NCBI GenBank assembly: GCA_021234155.1
Contig: JAJEKV010000032.1
Location: 6,544,736 to 6,608,735 of the forward strand
Source of the DNA: Isoetes taiwanensis
Lineage: Eukaryota; Streptophyta; Lycopodiopsida; Isoetales; Isoetaceae
Direction: 5' to 3'
DNA length: 64,000 nt
Of the stretch, positions 12,121 through 24,028 are shown piece by piece; within the stretch, counting starts at the first letter, position 1, and the number at the start of each line of letters is the position of its first letter. The position numbers were made by a program, and so were the translations under genes. The notes beneath the pieces are model-generated. The model did no database searches. It was not told the origin of the DNA and worked only from the letters and a program-made list of their open reading frames with translations.

Positions 12121-13124
12121 TTACCTTGCACGTAAACATCCACAAAGCGGAATTTTCTTGTTTTTTAGGCTTTTGTTTAAAACATAAACCATCCTGGTCG
12201 TGAGCTCAGGTGGGACCGCCAGAGCTCCGCCAAGAAACATTCTTAGTTGGACCTGAAAGCCATAGCCAAAGTAGTTTCTATGCCTGCCAAGAAACATAGC
12301 CTAAGCATGCGCAGTTTCTGTGTCCGCCAAGAAAGCTTTCTGAAAGGAAACAGTTTAAATCTCTGCCTAGAATGTAAAGTTCCACTTCGCAAAGCTCTGG
12401 TTATGGTGCTCGGTTTGTGTTTTATGTTTTCTAGATGCTATAGTTCTGCCATAGCTCCACTTCCATGGCAAATAGAGCTTCACGGGCTCCACAAACTTAA
12501 CCTAAAAGCAGAATGCAACACCTGTATTTTGGAAGGAGGGGCGAGTTTAGTCTCCAGCCCTCGAGGTTGATAATGAAGCCCTCAGAAGAATGGTGTAGAT
12601 CTGAGGAGCTGGGTGCCATAGCCATTTTTTCTGATACTGCTGCAGATTTAGACTGCTTTTTCTGATGCTGCCGCTATTCCCTGAAGGACGCCTTAACCAA
12701 AGGCGGATCAAAGGCGGACCAAATACACCTTAACCAAATCTGGCAACCAATCTGTCATTTGGTGTAACTGCTCACCACACATCTCCATCGTCGGAAGAGA
12801 AAACAGAACCAGAAGAGAGAAAACAGAAACGTGCACCAATTTTTTTTTCTTACGCAAAAAATTCTGCCTTGTGGACATTTACGTGGCGTAACCGCATTGG
12901 CTCGTGGCTTTCCTGAAATAAACCCCCTGGCCTCCTGGGTTTATTTCAGGAAACCCCCTCCTCAATGCTGTTTCCTCCATTGTAAACTGCAGTTTTGTGA
13001 AATTCTTGGAATATTCCATGTTTGTTTACTTTAGGTATTTTTAGGTTTATAGGTGTTGGTGGTGCCGCTTATAGCGCTGCCACAGCTTAAAGACTATTTT
13101 CCCATTTCATTTGAGCGGCCGGCA

Positions 13125-13400
13125 GGGCAGTGCAGCGCAGGGCATTCGGCCGGATCATTCGTGCAGTGCAGGGCACGACAGTGCAGTCAGGGCATTCGGC
13201 TGGCAGATCATTCGGGCCAGCAGATCATTCGGCAGATCCCCTGTTCAAGAGCATTCGGCATTCGGCAGATCATTCGGCATTCTGCAGGGCATTCAAGAGC
13301 AGAGCATTCAAGAACAGGGCAGGGCATTCAAGAGCAGGGCATTCAAGAGCAGATCATTCGACCAGCAGACCATTCGGCCTTGTTTCATGCCTCAAGATTC
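13125..13400. repeat. Minisatellite related to 11,385-11,655
   Basis: Irregular units of GGGCATTC(A/G)AGAGCA, AGATCATTCGGC and CAGTGCAG. Its right end holds a single CCCATGTTCGCATTTGCAGC unit directly before the captured ABCG exon piece. Confidence 0.65.
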
Positions 13401-13423
13401 GTCCAGCAAATCCCATGTTCGCA

Positions 13424-13545
13424 TTTGCAGCGGCGTATCAGAAGGCAAAAGAAGAAGGGTTTCCATAGGAGTGCATGCTATACATGATCCGTCCGTTTTG
13501 CTTCTAGATGAGCCCACATCAGGCCTGGATTCAGCAGATCAGAGC
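13424..13545 (+). pseudogene. Captured ABCG-family transporter exon fragment
   Basis: The plus frame reads [13 protein letters not shown], then [16 protein letters not shown]. These are the ABC signature loop (normally GVSGGERRR; two substitutions here) and Walker B plus D-loop of half-size ABCG transporters. Homology stops abruptly on both sides at minisatellite and repeat-arm sequence. No other part of the transporter (Walker A, membrane domain) is present. This is typical of gene-fragment capture by a DNA transposon; the carrier was not delimited. Confidence 0.75.
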
Positions 13546-13740
13546 AGGTTCTGGAAAACGGCAAGATGCTCAAGCTTCGGCCATAGCCGTGGATATTGGA
13601 GGTCCCCAACAATATTGGATATTGAAACTCCTTCTTCAACGATTGCAGAGATTGAAGGGACAAGAAAACACCCAAAATCGCAAAACAAAACACCAACAAA
13701 CACGCCAGATCCAAGAACGGAATTTCACAAAACTGACAGT

Positions 13741-13803
13741 TCACGTTTGGTAGCTGGCCGGATTTCGGGGTTTTTGGCCGGTAAACCGGCAGGCGGCGCC
13801 GCC
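13741..13803. repeat. Single copy of the CCGGCCGG palindrome arm
   Basis: Close copy of the left arm of the 12,009 palindrome, with the same flanking CACGTTTGGTAGC phrase; it ends in GGCGGCGCCGCC. The inverted partner is missing. Confidence 0.6.
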
Positions 13804-14659
13804 TAGCACAAAAACGAAATCAAAATGGGGCAAAAACATAATGCCTGGGATCACAATCTGGACCATTAATATCCACCATTAGTTTAAACCAATAAGATAA
13901 GATAATAGCACTCAGATCGCAATCTCGACTGTTCACCTTAGCCATTGAACCTATACTATTTTACACACGTGTTTGGTTGGGCTTCGCTTATTTTGCTATG
14001 GACTTTTATGCTTTAGGGTGGGGTTGCCATGTTCCGCGCACTTAAGGGGCGTGCACCTATTAAATGGTCAAAAAATGGTCCAATTACTTCAATACATGTG
14101 TCATTGGATATATCTAATCAGATATATCATAAGTTTTTCGAAAAATTGCCCTTAAATTATCTATGATTAAAAAGTTATGGGGCTCCAAAGTGGGGGGTAG
14201 GGGGGGGTGTAAGTGCCCCATCGCCATACACCTTGCCTCTCACGCCATGGTTGTGGCCTACTTTCGCGCCCCCCAATGGCCTCCTGCCAGCTATCACGCA
14301 GGCGTGTTCCAGCCTTCGCTATTATGGAAACCTAAGAACGCCATGTGCGTAACCCTGTTTCGCTACCCAAGGGTCCGTCTCACGTGCCTTCGCCTCCTGG
14401 CGTCGTGGTGGTACCTAACTCGACGGCCTCATGCCGTGCTCGTGGTCGCGCAACCCGAAATCCCCATCATGGCCCAACGGTCTACTGAACGAGGGTACAG
14501 GGACCATTCGCTACCATTTCTAGCCCCTTTTCGAGCTTTTGCCAAACAATTCTCTCCTCCAGACGTTCGATCTACCCCCAACTTGGACTTCTACGCAGAA
14601 TTTGGGAGGATTATAGATTCCAGCGCCTCGCACAAATCGGCAGAGCCCTCATCATGCCA

Positions 14660-15073
14660 ATCTTGGCTATAAAAAGTGCTCCGCTTTCTTTCAATTGACA
14701 TCCCAACACCCGGTTCTGGCATCCTCATCTCCCGGCATTCCTGCATTTGATCAACTCCAAACTCAAGGTAATGTTTGCTCTTTGCATATATTATGGTTGT
14801 AGGTTTTAGTTTAACTAACTCGTCTCCTTTTGCAGCACCATGGAAGGGCATTGGAGGAAGGGCCAAGTCATTGCAGGAGATGGTTATCGCAAGCCCCCTC
14901 CAGGGACACCCTCCCCATCGAAGAAGAGAGAGCGCCAGTATTCTGATGCGTCTGTGCAGACAGAGAAGCTTGGCTCCTTCACTCTCAAAAACGGCCTTGT
15001 CAACCATGAGGAGATCTCTGCTGCCGCCGGATCTAACTTGAATCTGGTGGTCACACCAGAGATCTGTGACTAG
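14660..15073 (+). CDS. Small unknown gene inside the pogo element
   Basis: A TATA-like CTATAAAAAG lies at 14,667. A likely 5' UTR exon ends at CTCAAG|GTAATG (about 14,768) and the intron ends at TTTTGCAG|CACC (about 14,835). The coding part starts at ATG 14,840 and ends at TAG 15,073, giving 77 residues, hydrophilic, with a Pro/Ser/Lys patch (PPPGTPSPSKKRER). I recognise no family. Its position inside matching inverted termini makes it a candidate second transposon gene in the opposite orientation to the transposase. Splicing is inferred from the sites alone. Confidence 0.4.
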
Positions 15074-15448
15074 ATCTAGCATGCAAAGTGCGAGCATGAT
15101 CTGGTGCGCTGCAATGTCACGGTTGCTGAGGGGGATAATGTAAAATTTGAAAGTCATGTCAATCAGGAGACCTGAGCTAGTGAATGCTGGTGATCCTTGG
15201 CTAAATGGACGACCCTTTGAAACCTGCACTTCTATGTTTTTTTATTTATGTTTTGTTGTATTTTGAAAGAGTGCCATTTTGTAATAGCCTAGTGTTTTGT
15301 GGAGGCATTTTATGGAAGCATCAATGTATTTGCCCGAGAGGCACTTTGAATGGAATATATTATTGCAATTACAAAATCTGATACCACATACAATTTTGTC
15401 TTTATCTTTCTATCATGGCTTCTTTGGCCATTAGCCTAAGTATATCTT

Positions 15449-16140
15449 CTATTCTTCTACTGTCTCGTCCGAGTCATAATTACCCTGCATTAATTGACAG
15501 GATTTAGTAATAAAGCACAGGGTCTGTCCATCCAAAATCACAGGCCAGCAGATGACATACCTTATCTGTAACATTCTGGTTCAAGGAGATGGCTGGTGTA
15601 GCCTCTTGGACCTGCATAGACATAGGTGTTACCAAATGATATTGAATGAATTGTATATAAAAAGAGTTATACCTCTACCATGTCTGCTCTCCAAACCCTG
15701 AAGAAACCCTCATCCATGTCATGTGTTCTTGCAAGGGCTTGGGCATCCACCCCTATCTCAGCCATCTCCCTAATGTGCCTGGCCTTGTCAATTGCAGGCA
15801 CACCTTCATTTCCTGGCCCTGTGTTGGCTGCAACATAGTTAATCCAACCTTGTGTGTCCATCCTCAAGGAGCGTGCAAGTGTGCTGAACTGTCTTTGACT
15901 GCTGGCAAGATCCCATCTCTTCAAGGGGCTCCTAATGTTGCTTACCTTGTTTGCTATAGGTCTGACCATAGGAATACACCCTTCTATGCTGATTGACTGG
16001 GGATTGACCTCATCTCCCTCACATAAGTGAGTGTCTTCGAGACTACACTCCACATCCTGTATCTCTAGTAGGTTGTTTGGTTGGCTACTTTCGGAACATA
16101 GGCCTCGAGACCCATCCTCATCGACATTAGGTCTATGTGC
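15449..16140 (-). CDS. Unknown spliced gene inside the pogo element
   Basis: An open frame runs from about 16,130 to a donor at AGAG|GTATAA near 15,674. Two short exons fit in phase: 15,611-15,561 (CAG|GTCC ... AAG|GTATG) and 15,484-15,449, ending EETVEE-like ...SDETVEE and a TAG. The main exon holds ARSLRMDTQGWINYV and REMAEIGVDAQALAR; no known domain. The true start is unclear because a stop lies just upstream in frame. It may be a further gene of the element or a detached transposase tail. Confidence 0.4.
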
Positions 16141-16187
16141 CTTTGTAATGAGTAGGATTTAAACCTGATTTTGCCTCTAAGCCTAAG

Positions 16188-18145
16188 CTTCACGGCTAGC
16201 CTCCTTTGCTTTGCGACCCTCGTTCAATGGTCTCGGCAACCAAATCTGACTGTACTCTTGGTGGCCAGCTAGATATATGAAATCCCTCGGCCTCTTAGCG
16301 GAGGCCTCATACAAAGGCCTGCGCTTGCTTTCTCTCTCCCTTTCGCGCCTTGTTTTGCAGCAGCCCTTCCTGCGGCCTCCTCTTTCTCTACCCTCCTCTT
16401 TCTTTGCCTCAATCTTCTTGATGGCTACATGCTCCCCTCTTAAGCCTTTTAGCCTCTTCCTTCTTGTCTTCTCTGGCTGCAAGAGCTTGGGAAGCCATCC
16501 TTGCTGATATGAACTCTACCATGCAGTTAGGGCAATGCCCTCCTTCTCGAGGATGTCGGCTTGTGTACTTGGCTCTGCTTGGGCCTGTGAGGTTTGGCCA
16601 CAATCCTATACCCTGCTGTAGGAGGACCTGCTGCATGGTCCCATGTGTAGCACCAGCATGTTCACGTGATGCCTGGACATGCTCTTCCCAGCATGTTGTA
16701 GCCCTCTACAACATGCGTTTCCATATCCATGCCCTGCACACAGCCCTCGAATTGCTCCAATGGTTCATGCAAGACATTAGGTACAACATTCTCATGTTCA
16801 TCTACAACCTCATTTTGATGGTTGTCCAATGGGTGGTGCTGGCACATACACGTCTTCCCTTGTAAACCTTGATCCTTCCCTCCAGGAACCACTTTTGTTG
16901 GGTTAAATGGCCATATTCCAGTTGCCATAAAACCTACCTTTATGTTGGACACTGTTAGACCAGCTGCAATGGCTTGGGATATGAAGCTATGTCTTCCCTC
17001 TTTGGTTCACTCCCTCCCTTCCTCACTATATAGTCTGCCCTTAATCTTTTGAATGCAGCTTTGAATGGTGCAAAGCAATATACATCTAGTGGTTGTAGCC
17101 TATGTGATGTGTGAGTAGGTAGTAGGGCAAAATGTATACCCATCTCTTTGACAGCAAGGATGACATCCAGTTCCACATGGCTACCATGGCCATCCAGCAG
17201 TATGAGATGAGGTCGATTAGGTGACACCCCTCCAGGGACTCTAGACTGAGATAGCCAGGACTTGAACAATTCAATGGTCATCCAAGCTGATTGCTGCACT
17301 GCCTGAATTGCTTCACACCTTGCTATGTTGTCTTGCCTCATCCTTGTACCCTTGAAAATATAGAGATTAGGCAGCCTGAACCCTTCTGCATTGACACACA
17401 CTAAAATAGTTACCCATTCCCTTCTCGCTAATCCTATTCTCCCCTTTCCTGGCAATTATCCTCAAACCCTTTACTTTCCCAGCTTGGATCCCTGTCTCGT
17501 CTGCATTCCAAATTCTTGAGGGAGGAAAGCTAAACTCATCATACACTTCTTTCAGGCCTGTGTAGAAGCCATCCAAGTTGGCTTGATTCATTGCCCGAGC
17601 ACGTGAAACCTCCAATGTTTCGGCACTCTAAGGGAGATCTCAGGGTGTCTTTGCTTGAAAAGCTTCCACCATTTGCTCCCTGGCACACCATCAAAGTCCA
17701 AATTACCCTCCCTCGCCATCTCAGCTGCACGCTCCTTTACAACAGCCAGAGTCACACCCATTCGCTGCTCTACCCTGCCTATTGCCCAATTGACCAATTT
17801 CTTCTCTTGGGCTGGTGTCAGGATCTGGGGATGCCTTGCATTCTTTTTGAAAATCTGCCCATACAGCCAATCCCTGATGGACGACTCTGGTATGCCTGAC
17901 CGTCTAGATGCCTCTCTAATTGAAATTCCATTTTCACTTACCTCGTCAAGTGCAGTCGACATCTCTTCCTCCGTCCATTGTCCTCGCTTTGTTGGTCTCC
18001 TTGGCATTGCAAGTGCAGATCCGCTAGCTGCTGCCCCTTTCTTCTTGGCTTTGGGTGCACAGACCCGTTTGATAGCCGATGTTGTTGGTCCACCATTGCT
18101 CGAAACTGTGGCATCGATCTGTGGTCGGGCCCTAGTCGACACCAT
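16188..18145 (-). pseudogene. pogo/Tigger transposase, frameshifted
   Basis: From ATG 18,145, a Ser/Lys-rich N-terminus is followed by a psq-type helix-turn-helix (SIREASRRSGIPESSIRDWL) and a second CENP-B-like DNA-binding region. The DDE/D core follows in other frames: WNADETG (first Asp, about 17,500), LILLDGHGSH (second Asp, about 17,200) and HRLQPLDV with a Phe/Lys context (third Asp). The C-terminal region has IWPFNP and a Lys/Glu-rich tail. Shifts of frame near 17,625 and 17,447 break the product. Known role: cut-and-paste transposition at TA sites. It cannot make a full product from this copy. Confidence 0.85.
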
Positions 18146-18359
18146 CGCTCCAGTGTGCAGCGAAAACAGGGGACATGCTTGATTCTTGGCCGGATTGAGG
18201 AATTGGTGATGGAATTGCCCCAGCCAGCTGGGTAATCTTGATAATCCATCTCGTTCGAGGCGCACACGTTGGGAGGGGGAATGGGACAGCGAGGAAAGGG
18301 TACTTTGATACCACAGGGTATGGTACTTCCGCGGAAGCGGGCAACCCCACCCTAATTTA

Positions 18360-20600
18360 AAGTTCCTTAGTAAAAGTTAATAAAAGTTATGGTTTTTACG
18401 AGGTGATTCCACATATTATATATGAAATATAAGAAAATCCACGTAAGACACATTAAGGCTAGATTTCCACTAGCGGCTGTGGCACTTCAAAATTTAAAAG
18501 CCAACCAATGGAACATTTATACATCATAGCTACGGCACATGCAGTCTTTCCACCAAGTTTGGTAGGTGCAACACATTTCAACTTGAGTCAATTTCTATTC
18601 TAGGGCAATATTGTCCGATCTGAGAAAAACTTCGATGGCAATAAGCCTCTCGTTTTAGGCGGGGAGCTCTATCCCTGCTTGTTATAGCAATCCCAGTCAT
18701 GGCTTCTTCATGCTGGAAAGAGCATTGGGAAGGATTGGGAAGGATGGCGCAGGTATAAAAATGGCCGGAAACAATCAACTTGTTTCGTTTTTTCAAGTCA
18801 ATTTGTTCGGTTTTCCTGTCAATTTGTTAGAATCCTTTTCCTCTAATGCTTCAACTTTGTACTTGGAACAAGAAAAATAATGGGAAAAAAAAGAAAAACA
18901 TAAATAGTATTTGATAATTTCTTAAAGTTGGTACTATCGGTGTTGGATTCTAGGCTAATCTATCCATTTTTCCAAGCCCACTCTATCTTAGGTTTAGCTA
19001 ATCAATGTCCTGATCGATATGTCTGGAGGTAAAAGTTTGGCTATTCAACCTAAAAGCTCACTTGGGCAGCAAAAAAATTGGGCTAAAATCTTCTTTTTTT
19101 TGGGCATTTTTTCCATTTAGTTTAGCCATTTTTCTTGGAAAAACTGCTACAAAATAGCCATTTGGCTAACCTTAGCCATTATTTTATTCCATGCATGTAA
19201 CTTTACAATTCCAACTCCATTTTAGAGGATTTTATTATCATTTAAAAGATCTTATCTCATCTATAAGTTTTATGAAAGGCTCTGTTTTGTTTAATCAGTC
19301 ACAAAAATCTCATTGCTATTATAGCCAAACACCCTATTTCTAGGAGCACTTTGTTAGTTTCTGCAAAATGAAGGGGTAATTTGGTAATTTCCCCCCGAAA
19401 AATGGCAAATAGCATAGTGGCTATATACACAATCCTTTGACTCTCAACATTTCTTAAATCTAGAGAGGCTTCAAATTTGACTAATGGGACAATGTTCTCC
19501 TTTTTGAAAGAGAGAGATAAAAGAAAAATTGCAAATTCCCAACAGAACTAAGAAATCGCCATCAGCTGGTTTTCCTCCTCCAGACAAGTTTCTCACCAAA
19601 ATGCAAGCGATTCGACACCATCAGATCGCCATTTTGGGAAGAGACGAGGCTATTTATACGTTTTTTGGGCTCTTTTCTCCCTTATCGCCGTCTTCTTTGT
19701 CTTAGTTTCCTCGCCTTGTCTTTCATCCTCCTTATATCGACAAATCCCATTCATGATGCTAGCTCTTGGTTCATTAATTTGACAGGTATGGTGTTGGCAA
19801 ATCCTATTCCTGATGATAGCTCTTGGTTCATTTGACAGGTATAGTGTTCCTTGGTTTGATTGTTTTTTCTTATTTGTAATATTCCCATTCTCGTGGCAAA
19901 GACAAATTCGTGGTGACCATGTATAGTGGCTTATCTTGGCCTTGTGGCTTCAGAAGTTTACAATTCTTTTTTGCATTTGTTGTGATGTGTGTCAAATTTG
20001 TTGTATGGCTTCTTTTCGTCCTCATTCTATGGCCAGCTTGCCTCCTGTGTTTTTATCATTGATCTTGTTTCTATTTCCTATGATTTTTGAATTCATCAAT
20101 TTCTTGCATCGTAGATAAATGATTGCTTGCATATCTACAGTGTCCGACTCAATCATCTTATGAAATTCTGTAGGAAGTTTTGCTTGTATAATTTGTTCAC
20201 ATACAATTCATCATAGCATGCATACCTAGGATACTCTTGTCGCAGAATAGGATATGGATCTCCAAATCAGGGCCAGATGCTACGGATCGGCAGCATGTTG
20301 CTCTTTTTTCCTCCATTTCTTCAAATCCGAGCTCCATGTCAGATCGGCCGCCTTACTAAGATGTTCTTTCATTGTCGCTATACAGCACGGTAGCAGCTAA
20401 TGCGTCTTATACAATTTCTTTCTTCGTCATAAGTATTCTTTCCTAATTTTATTTTGTAGTTGTATGGTGCTCTTCTGCTTAAGGTTCTAGCCTTCCAATT
20501 TGTAGATTTGGGTTCAAGTTTTCTCAGTTATCTTCTTCTAGGCATTTAGTTTTTTCTTGCATTCATTTGGGAATTTCCACCTTTACACCATGTCATTCTA
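18360..20600. other. No gene recognised
   Basis: AT-rich sequence with several TTGGCTAA-like phrases (18,950-19,180) and a pair of similar phrases at 19,757 and 19,817 (TAGCTCTTGGTTCATT). Open frames have no recognisable domains. Confidence 0.4.
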
Positions 20601-20790
20601 CACTTGGTTAGCTTTAAACTCTAGATTTGCGGCCATGTTTTAGCATATGGTTAATTTGGTGTCTTTTTCTTGCAAACTTAACTCTAGTGTGCGGGTATCA
20701 ACTGTTTATGTTTATTTACAGATTCTTTTATTTTTGCATGACGTATTTTGCTGGCATCGAATTTTCTCCTTATTTCTCTGGCCAAGAGTG

Positions 20791-20815
20791 TTTTTTTTTT
20801 TTTTTTTTTTTTTTT
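20791..20815. repeat. Poly-T run of about 25
   Basis: An uninterrupted T run in the plus strand. It could be the reverse-strand poly(A) of a retroposed sequence, but no target duplication or recognisable body was found. Confidence 0.6.
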
Positions 20816-23260
20816 GCTATGTTGTCTGGTGTCGCATTTTATTTTGATTATTGATCGATTTCCTGCATATTTGCCCATTTGGAACCTAGTATTTATCATT
20901 GGCATTTTGTTGGATGGGCATCTTGTGCCCTCGTTGTTGAGGATCTGAGTCGAACATCTTGGATACTCAATGGCCTAATACCAACTTGTTACGTAGTATG
21001 TATTTGTCATGGGTGCATTTGGGAGTCGAGACCATCTTAAGTTGTCTGTTCAACGCTTGATAAGTGTTTCTTATTTATTTTGAATACCTGGAACTTAATC
21101 TTGTCTGAAGCTTTATGGAACCTCAGCATAGTGTGGACTGCATCTTTTCATGAATTATTTTTATAGTCACTTTTATTTTTAGTCTTTTTATCCTTAAGAT
21201 CTTTCATTCTTCTTTTCTCTAGTGGCGTATCCATCTTGCCTATCTTTGTATGCTATCTTTCTTGTAGACCCATCTTGGCCTGATATCCCCCTTTCATCAC
21301 CTTAGGTTTGAAATGGAAGTTCTCTTTTGATCGGCCGGTTTTCCTAGTCTCTCACCAAAATGCAGACGATTGGATCGCCATTTTGGTAGTTCCCTCCTTA
21401 CCCACCCTAAGTTGTTTACATTCATACTTTTTCATTTTGATTCATGATTTTACATTGCATGGCTCGCACAACCAACCCTTTTTTATTTGTAAAGTATTTG
21501 TCATTTATCGTGTGGCACGCGTGACCATCCCCTCTGTATTTGGGAGGTTATAATGTATGATGTGATGTCGCATGACCAGCCCCTTCTATTGTTGGAGGAT
21601 TGTGTTTTCTTATGAACAACCCCTTTGTTTTTTGAGGGTTCGCCGAGTCGGCATGATGGCTTATATTTTTGCTTCAATTGCATCTTTTTATCAAGGGGGA
21701 TTCACATAGTTTTGGCCATACAAACCATGTGAGTGACCCGAAAGAGTTTGTTTTCCCCTTAAACCGTACATATACTCGTACCTAGGGGTAGCTTTTTAGG
21801 GTTTTTAGGGCAATTTTGGCACTGTATGTGGCTGGAAAGAGGGTTTCTGTAAAAATTCAAACACGTATACAAGGGGGTTTTTGCCGACCTCTTGCACGCA
21901 GGTGGCATACCCCCTATACAATCGGTGCATCCCCCGGGCTTTTTATGCCATTTCTTTGCAGGACATCTTAGCCAACTATAGAGATAGCTCTTTTAAGTTA
22001 CTATCTAACATCTGCTGGATTTGTTTGTTTTCTTTTATCGTAAGCTTTTCAGGTTATCACGACTATCTATGTTCTTGGTACGGCTTCTCGCATTGAGTTT
22101 GGGATGAATCACCGATTCTAGGGCCTCGATCTTATGCTTTCTGGACTTTTCGTTTTCTCAACAATATCAACTTTGACGGCCCGGGCTTTTCTCTTGGAGC
22201 CGGGCGAAAGTTTCTCATTAGGGTTTTCCTCGAAAACTCGAAAGGGTGGGGTTTTTCATCCCGGTGATAAACTTTCGCACATTGTCTCCCCTTTGCCTTT
22301 CTTATTTTACGTCGTCTTAAAGGGGCCTGGGTTGTTTCTATGGCAGGTTCCCTTTATTCTTACTAGTGGGTAGTCTGATAAAATTGGTGTGGTTGACTAT
22401 CCCACTTAGATATTTTCAACATGTTTGTACACTGTTGTGATGAAAATGACCGGGACTACAAGATGTACAAATCCTCAAGCTTTGCATAATTAGCAAATGT
22501 GAATTCGTATAGCTCATCCATTCAACTACTCAACCAACACTCAATCAGGTATTAAGGAACAACATTAAGAAAACAAAAGACCCCGTCTACTAAATAAGAG
22601 ACCATCAACAGCCTTCTAGAAATGACATGTCAATATGCCTTCTACAATATTCAAACCTACGTGTGTAGCCAAACTTATATAACAACTAGTTGCATGTAGT
22701 CAACCAATAGTCTCGAGACCAAATGTAAAATCCATCAAATAGGTATTTCAACAGTTAACATCTATACATTAGGATATGAACTGGGTAATCTTTTATATAT
22801 AACACTCGCAAAACTCCAAGAAACCAAAATATGCCCAAAAAATCTTCGAGAATCTAACAAAATATCATGCCATCTCGTGAATTTGACCATGTCCTCATTC
22901 TTATACAATGCTATCATGAGTTTCTATATATCAACTTTATGTAGGCCCTAAATAAAAAAACATTTGTATATAAATAGGCAACTATACTATTTAGCCTAAT
23001 GGCGACATTAGTAGGTGATGAAACCTTTGACCATTTAATTAGCATTATTGGTGACACTATATTTGACATTAGCATTGGCACTATAGATGATGTTGTAGAT
23101 GATGTTGGCACTAACACATTAAGCGACATTTAAGGTGATGCTTTAAATGTTACATTATCGTTATAGGGCTTTGTCACCCGTTGTATCAGTTAAAATTTTG
23201 AGTTGCAATTGTGGGCCAAAAACTTGAGGCCACCATGTTCTCTGAACTTACACAATAAAT
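20816..23260. other. No gene recognised
   Basis: AT-rich to neutral sequence. Around 22,190-22,290 a short inverted block (GAAAGTTTCTCA ... TTTTCCTCGAAAACTC ... GATAAACTTTCG) resembles the LINE-type 3' hairpin in style but is not an obvious family copy. Nothing else is supportable. Confidence 0.35.
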
Positions 23261-23264
23261 GACC

Positions 23265-23540
23265 CAAGCTCTTGTAGTTGGTTGGACTGAGTTTCATATG
23301 GTTATGGTTCGAGCCCATTATTGCTTAATGTCAGTTGAATAAAGCTTGTCCTCTTGTAATTGGTTGGTTTGCTCGTTTGAGTTTCATATGGTTTTTGGTC
23401 GAGTCCATCACTAGTTAATGTCAAGTGAAGGAAGCCAAAGCTTGTCCTCTTGTAATTGGTTGGTTTGCGCATTTGAGTTTCATATGGTTTTGGGTCGAAT
23501 CCATCATTAGTTAATGTCAGGTGAAGGAAGACGAAAGTTG
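23265..23540. repeat. Tandem repeat, about three copies of 75-100 bp
   Basis: Units contain CTTGTAATTGGTTGG, GAGTTTCATATGG and TTAATGTCA(A/G)GTGAA in order. The first copy is shorter and more diverged than copies two and three. It lies downstream of the KUP gene. Confidence 0.75.
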
Positions 23541-24028
23541 CTAGGGGCTAGGGTCCATTAAGCATCTCATAATCGTCATAGCCTACCAAGAAACTCATGC
23601 CTACCTAGACCACCCATACACTCCATAACGATCTCCTCCAAGGCTTTATTGCTTCCTTGCGCCCACTTGATTTGCCTGGGCTTCCTTACATTCACTTGAT
23701 CTTAATAATCATGTATTCCTTGAAGCCAACTTGTAAGCTACAAGTAGCACCCATGGTTCGAAAATAGCGAAGTTCGGCCCCTAAAAATCTGCCTACTTCC
23801 CTTAAACTCCAGTCATCCTAGAAAATTTCTGGCAAGAAAATACAAAATTTCTGGTAAAATACATTAAAAAATGCACTAACATATGTTTTTTCTGATAGCC
23901 TCAAATAGCCTCAATATATATTGCTATTTTCGAGCCCTACAATTGGCAATTATTTTCATGGTAACACCTTAATACAATCGGCAATTAGTATCCACTTGAC
24001 CTTTCAAATTTTATAGTTTTTTATAGTT

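Larger units (their letters stand above)
14016..18352 (-). mobile_element. Complete pogo/Tigger-type DNA transposon
   Basis: Both ends carry the inverted terminus GGGTGGGGTTGCC, then a partly matching TTCCGCG block, and each end is flanked by TA (14,014-14,015 and 18,353-18,354). TA target duplications are the hallmark of the Tc1/mariner superfamily. The element is about 4.34 kb and encodes a CENP-B/pogo-type transposase on the minus strand (broken), plus an apparent spliced minus-strand gene and a small plus-strand gene near its left end. A truncated relative is at 31,881-32,698. Confidence 0.85.

Noticed and set aside
13111-13420. Plus-strand frames across the minisatellite
   Set aside because: Their sequence is entirely repeat-encoded (HSAGHS, ADHSA types) and is open in several frames at once.
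14591-15229. 212-residue minus-strand frame
   Set aside because: Overlaps the plus-strand gene with TATA and intron signals and shows no domain; treated as a shadow frame.
20791-20815. Processed pseudogene marked by the poly-T run
   Set aside because: No coding remnant or flanking duplication next to it.
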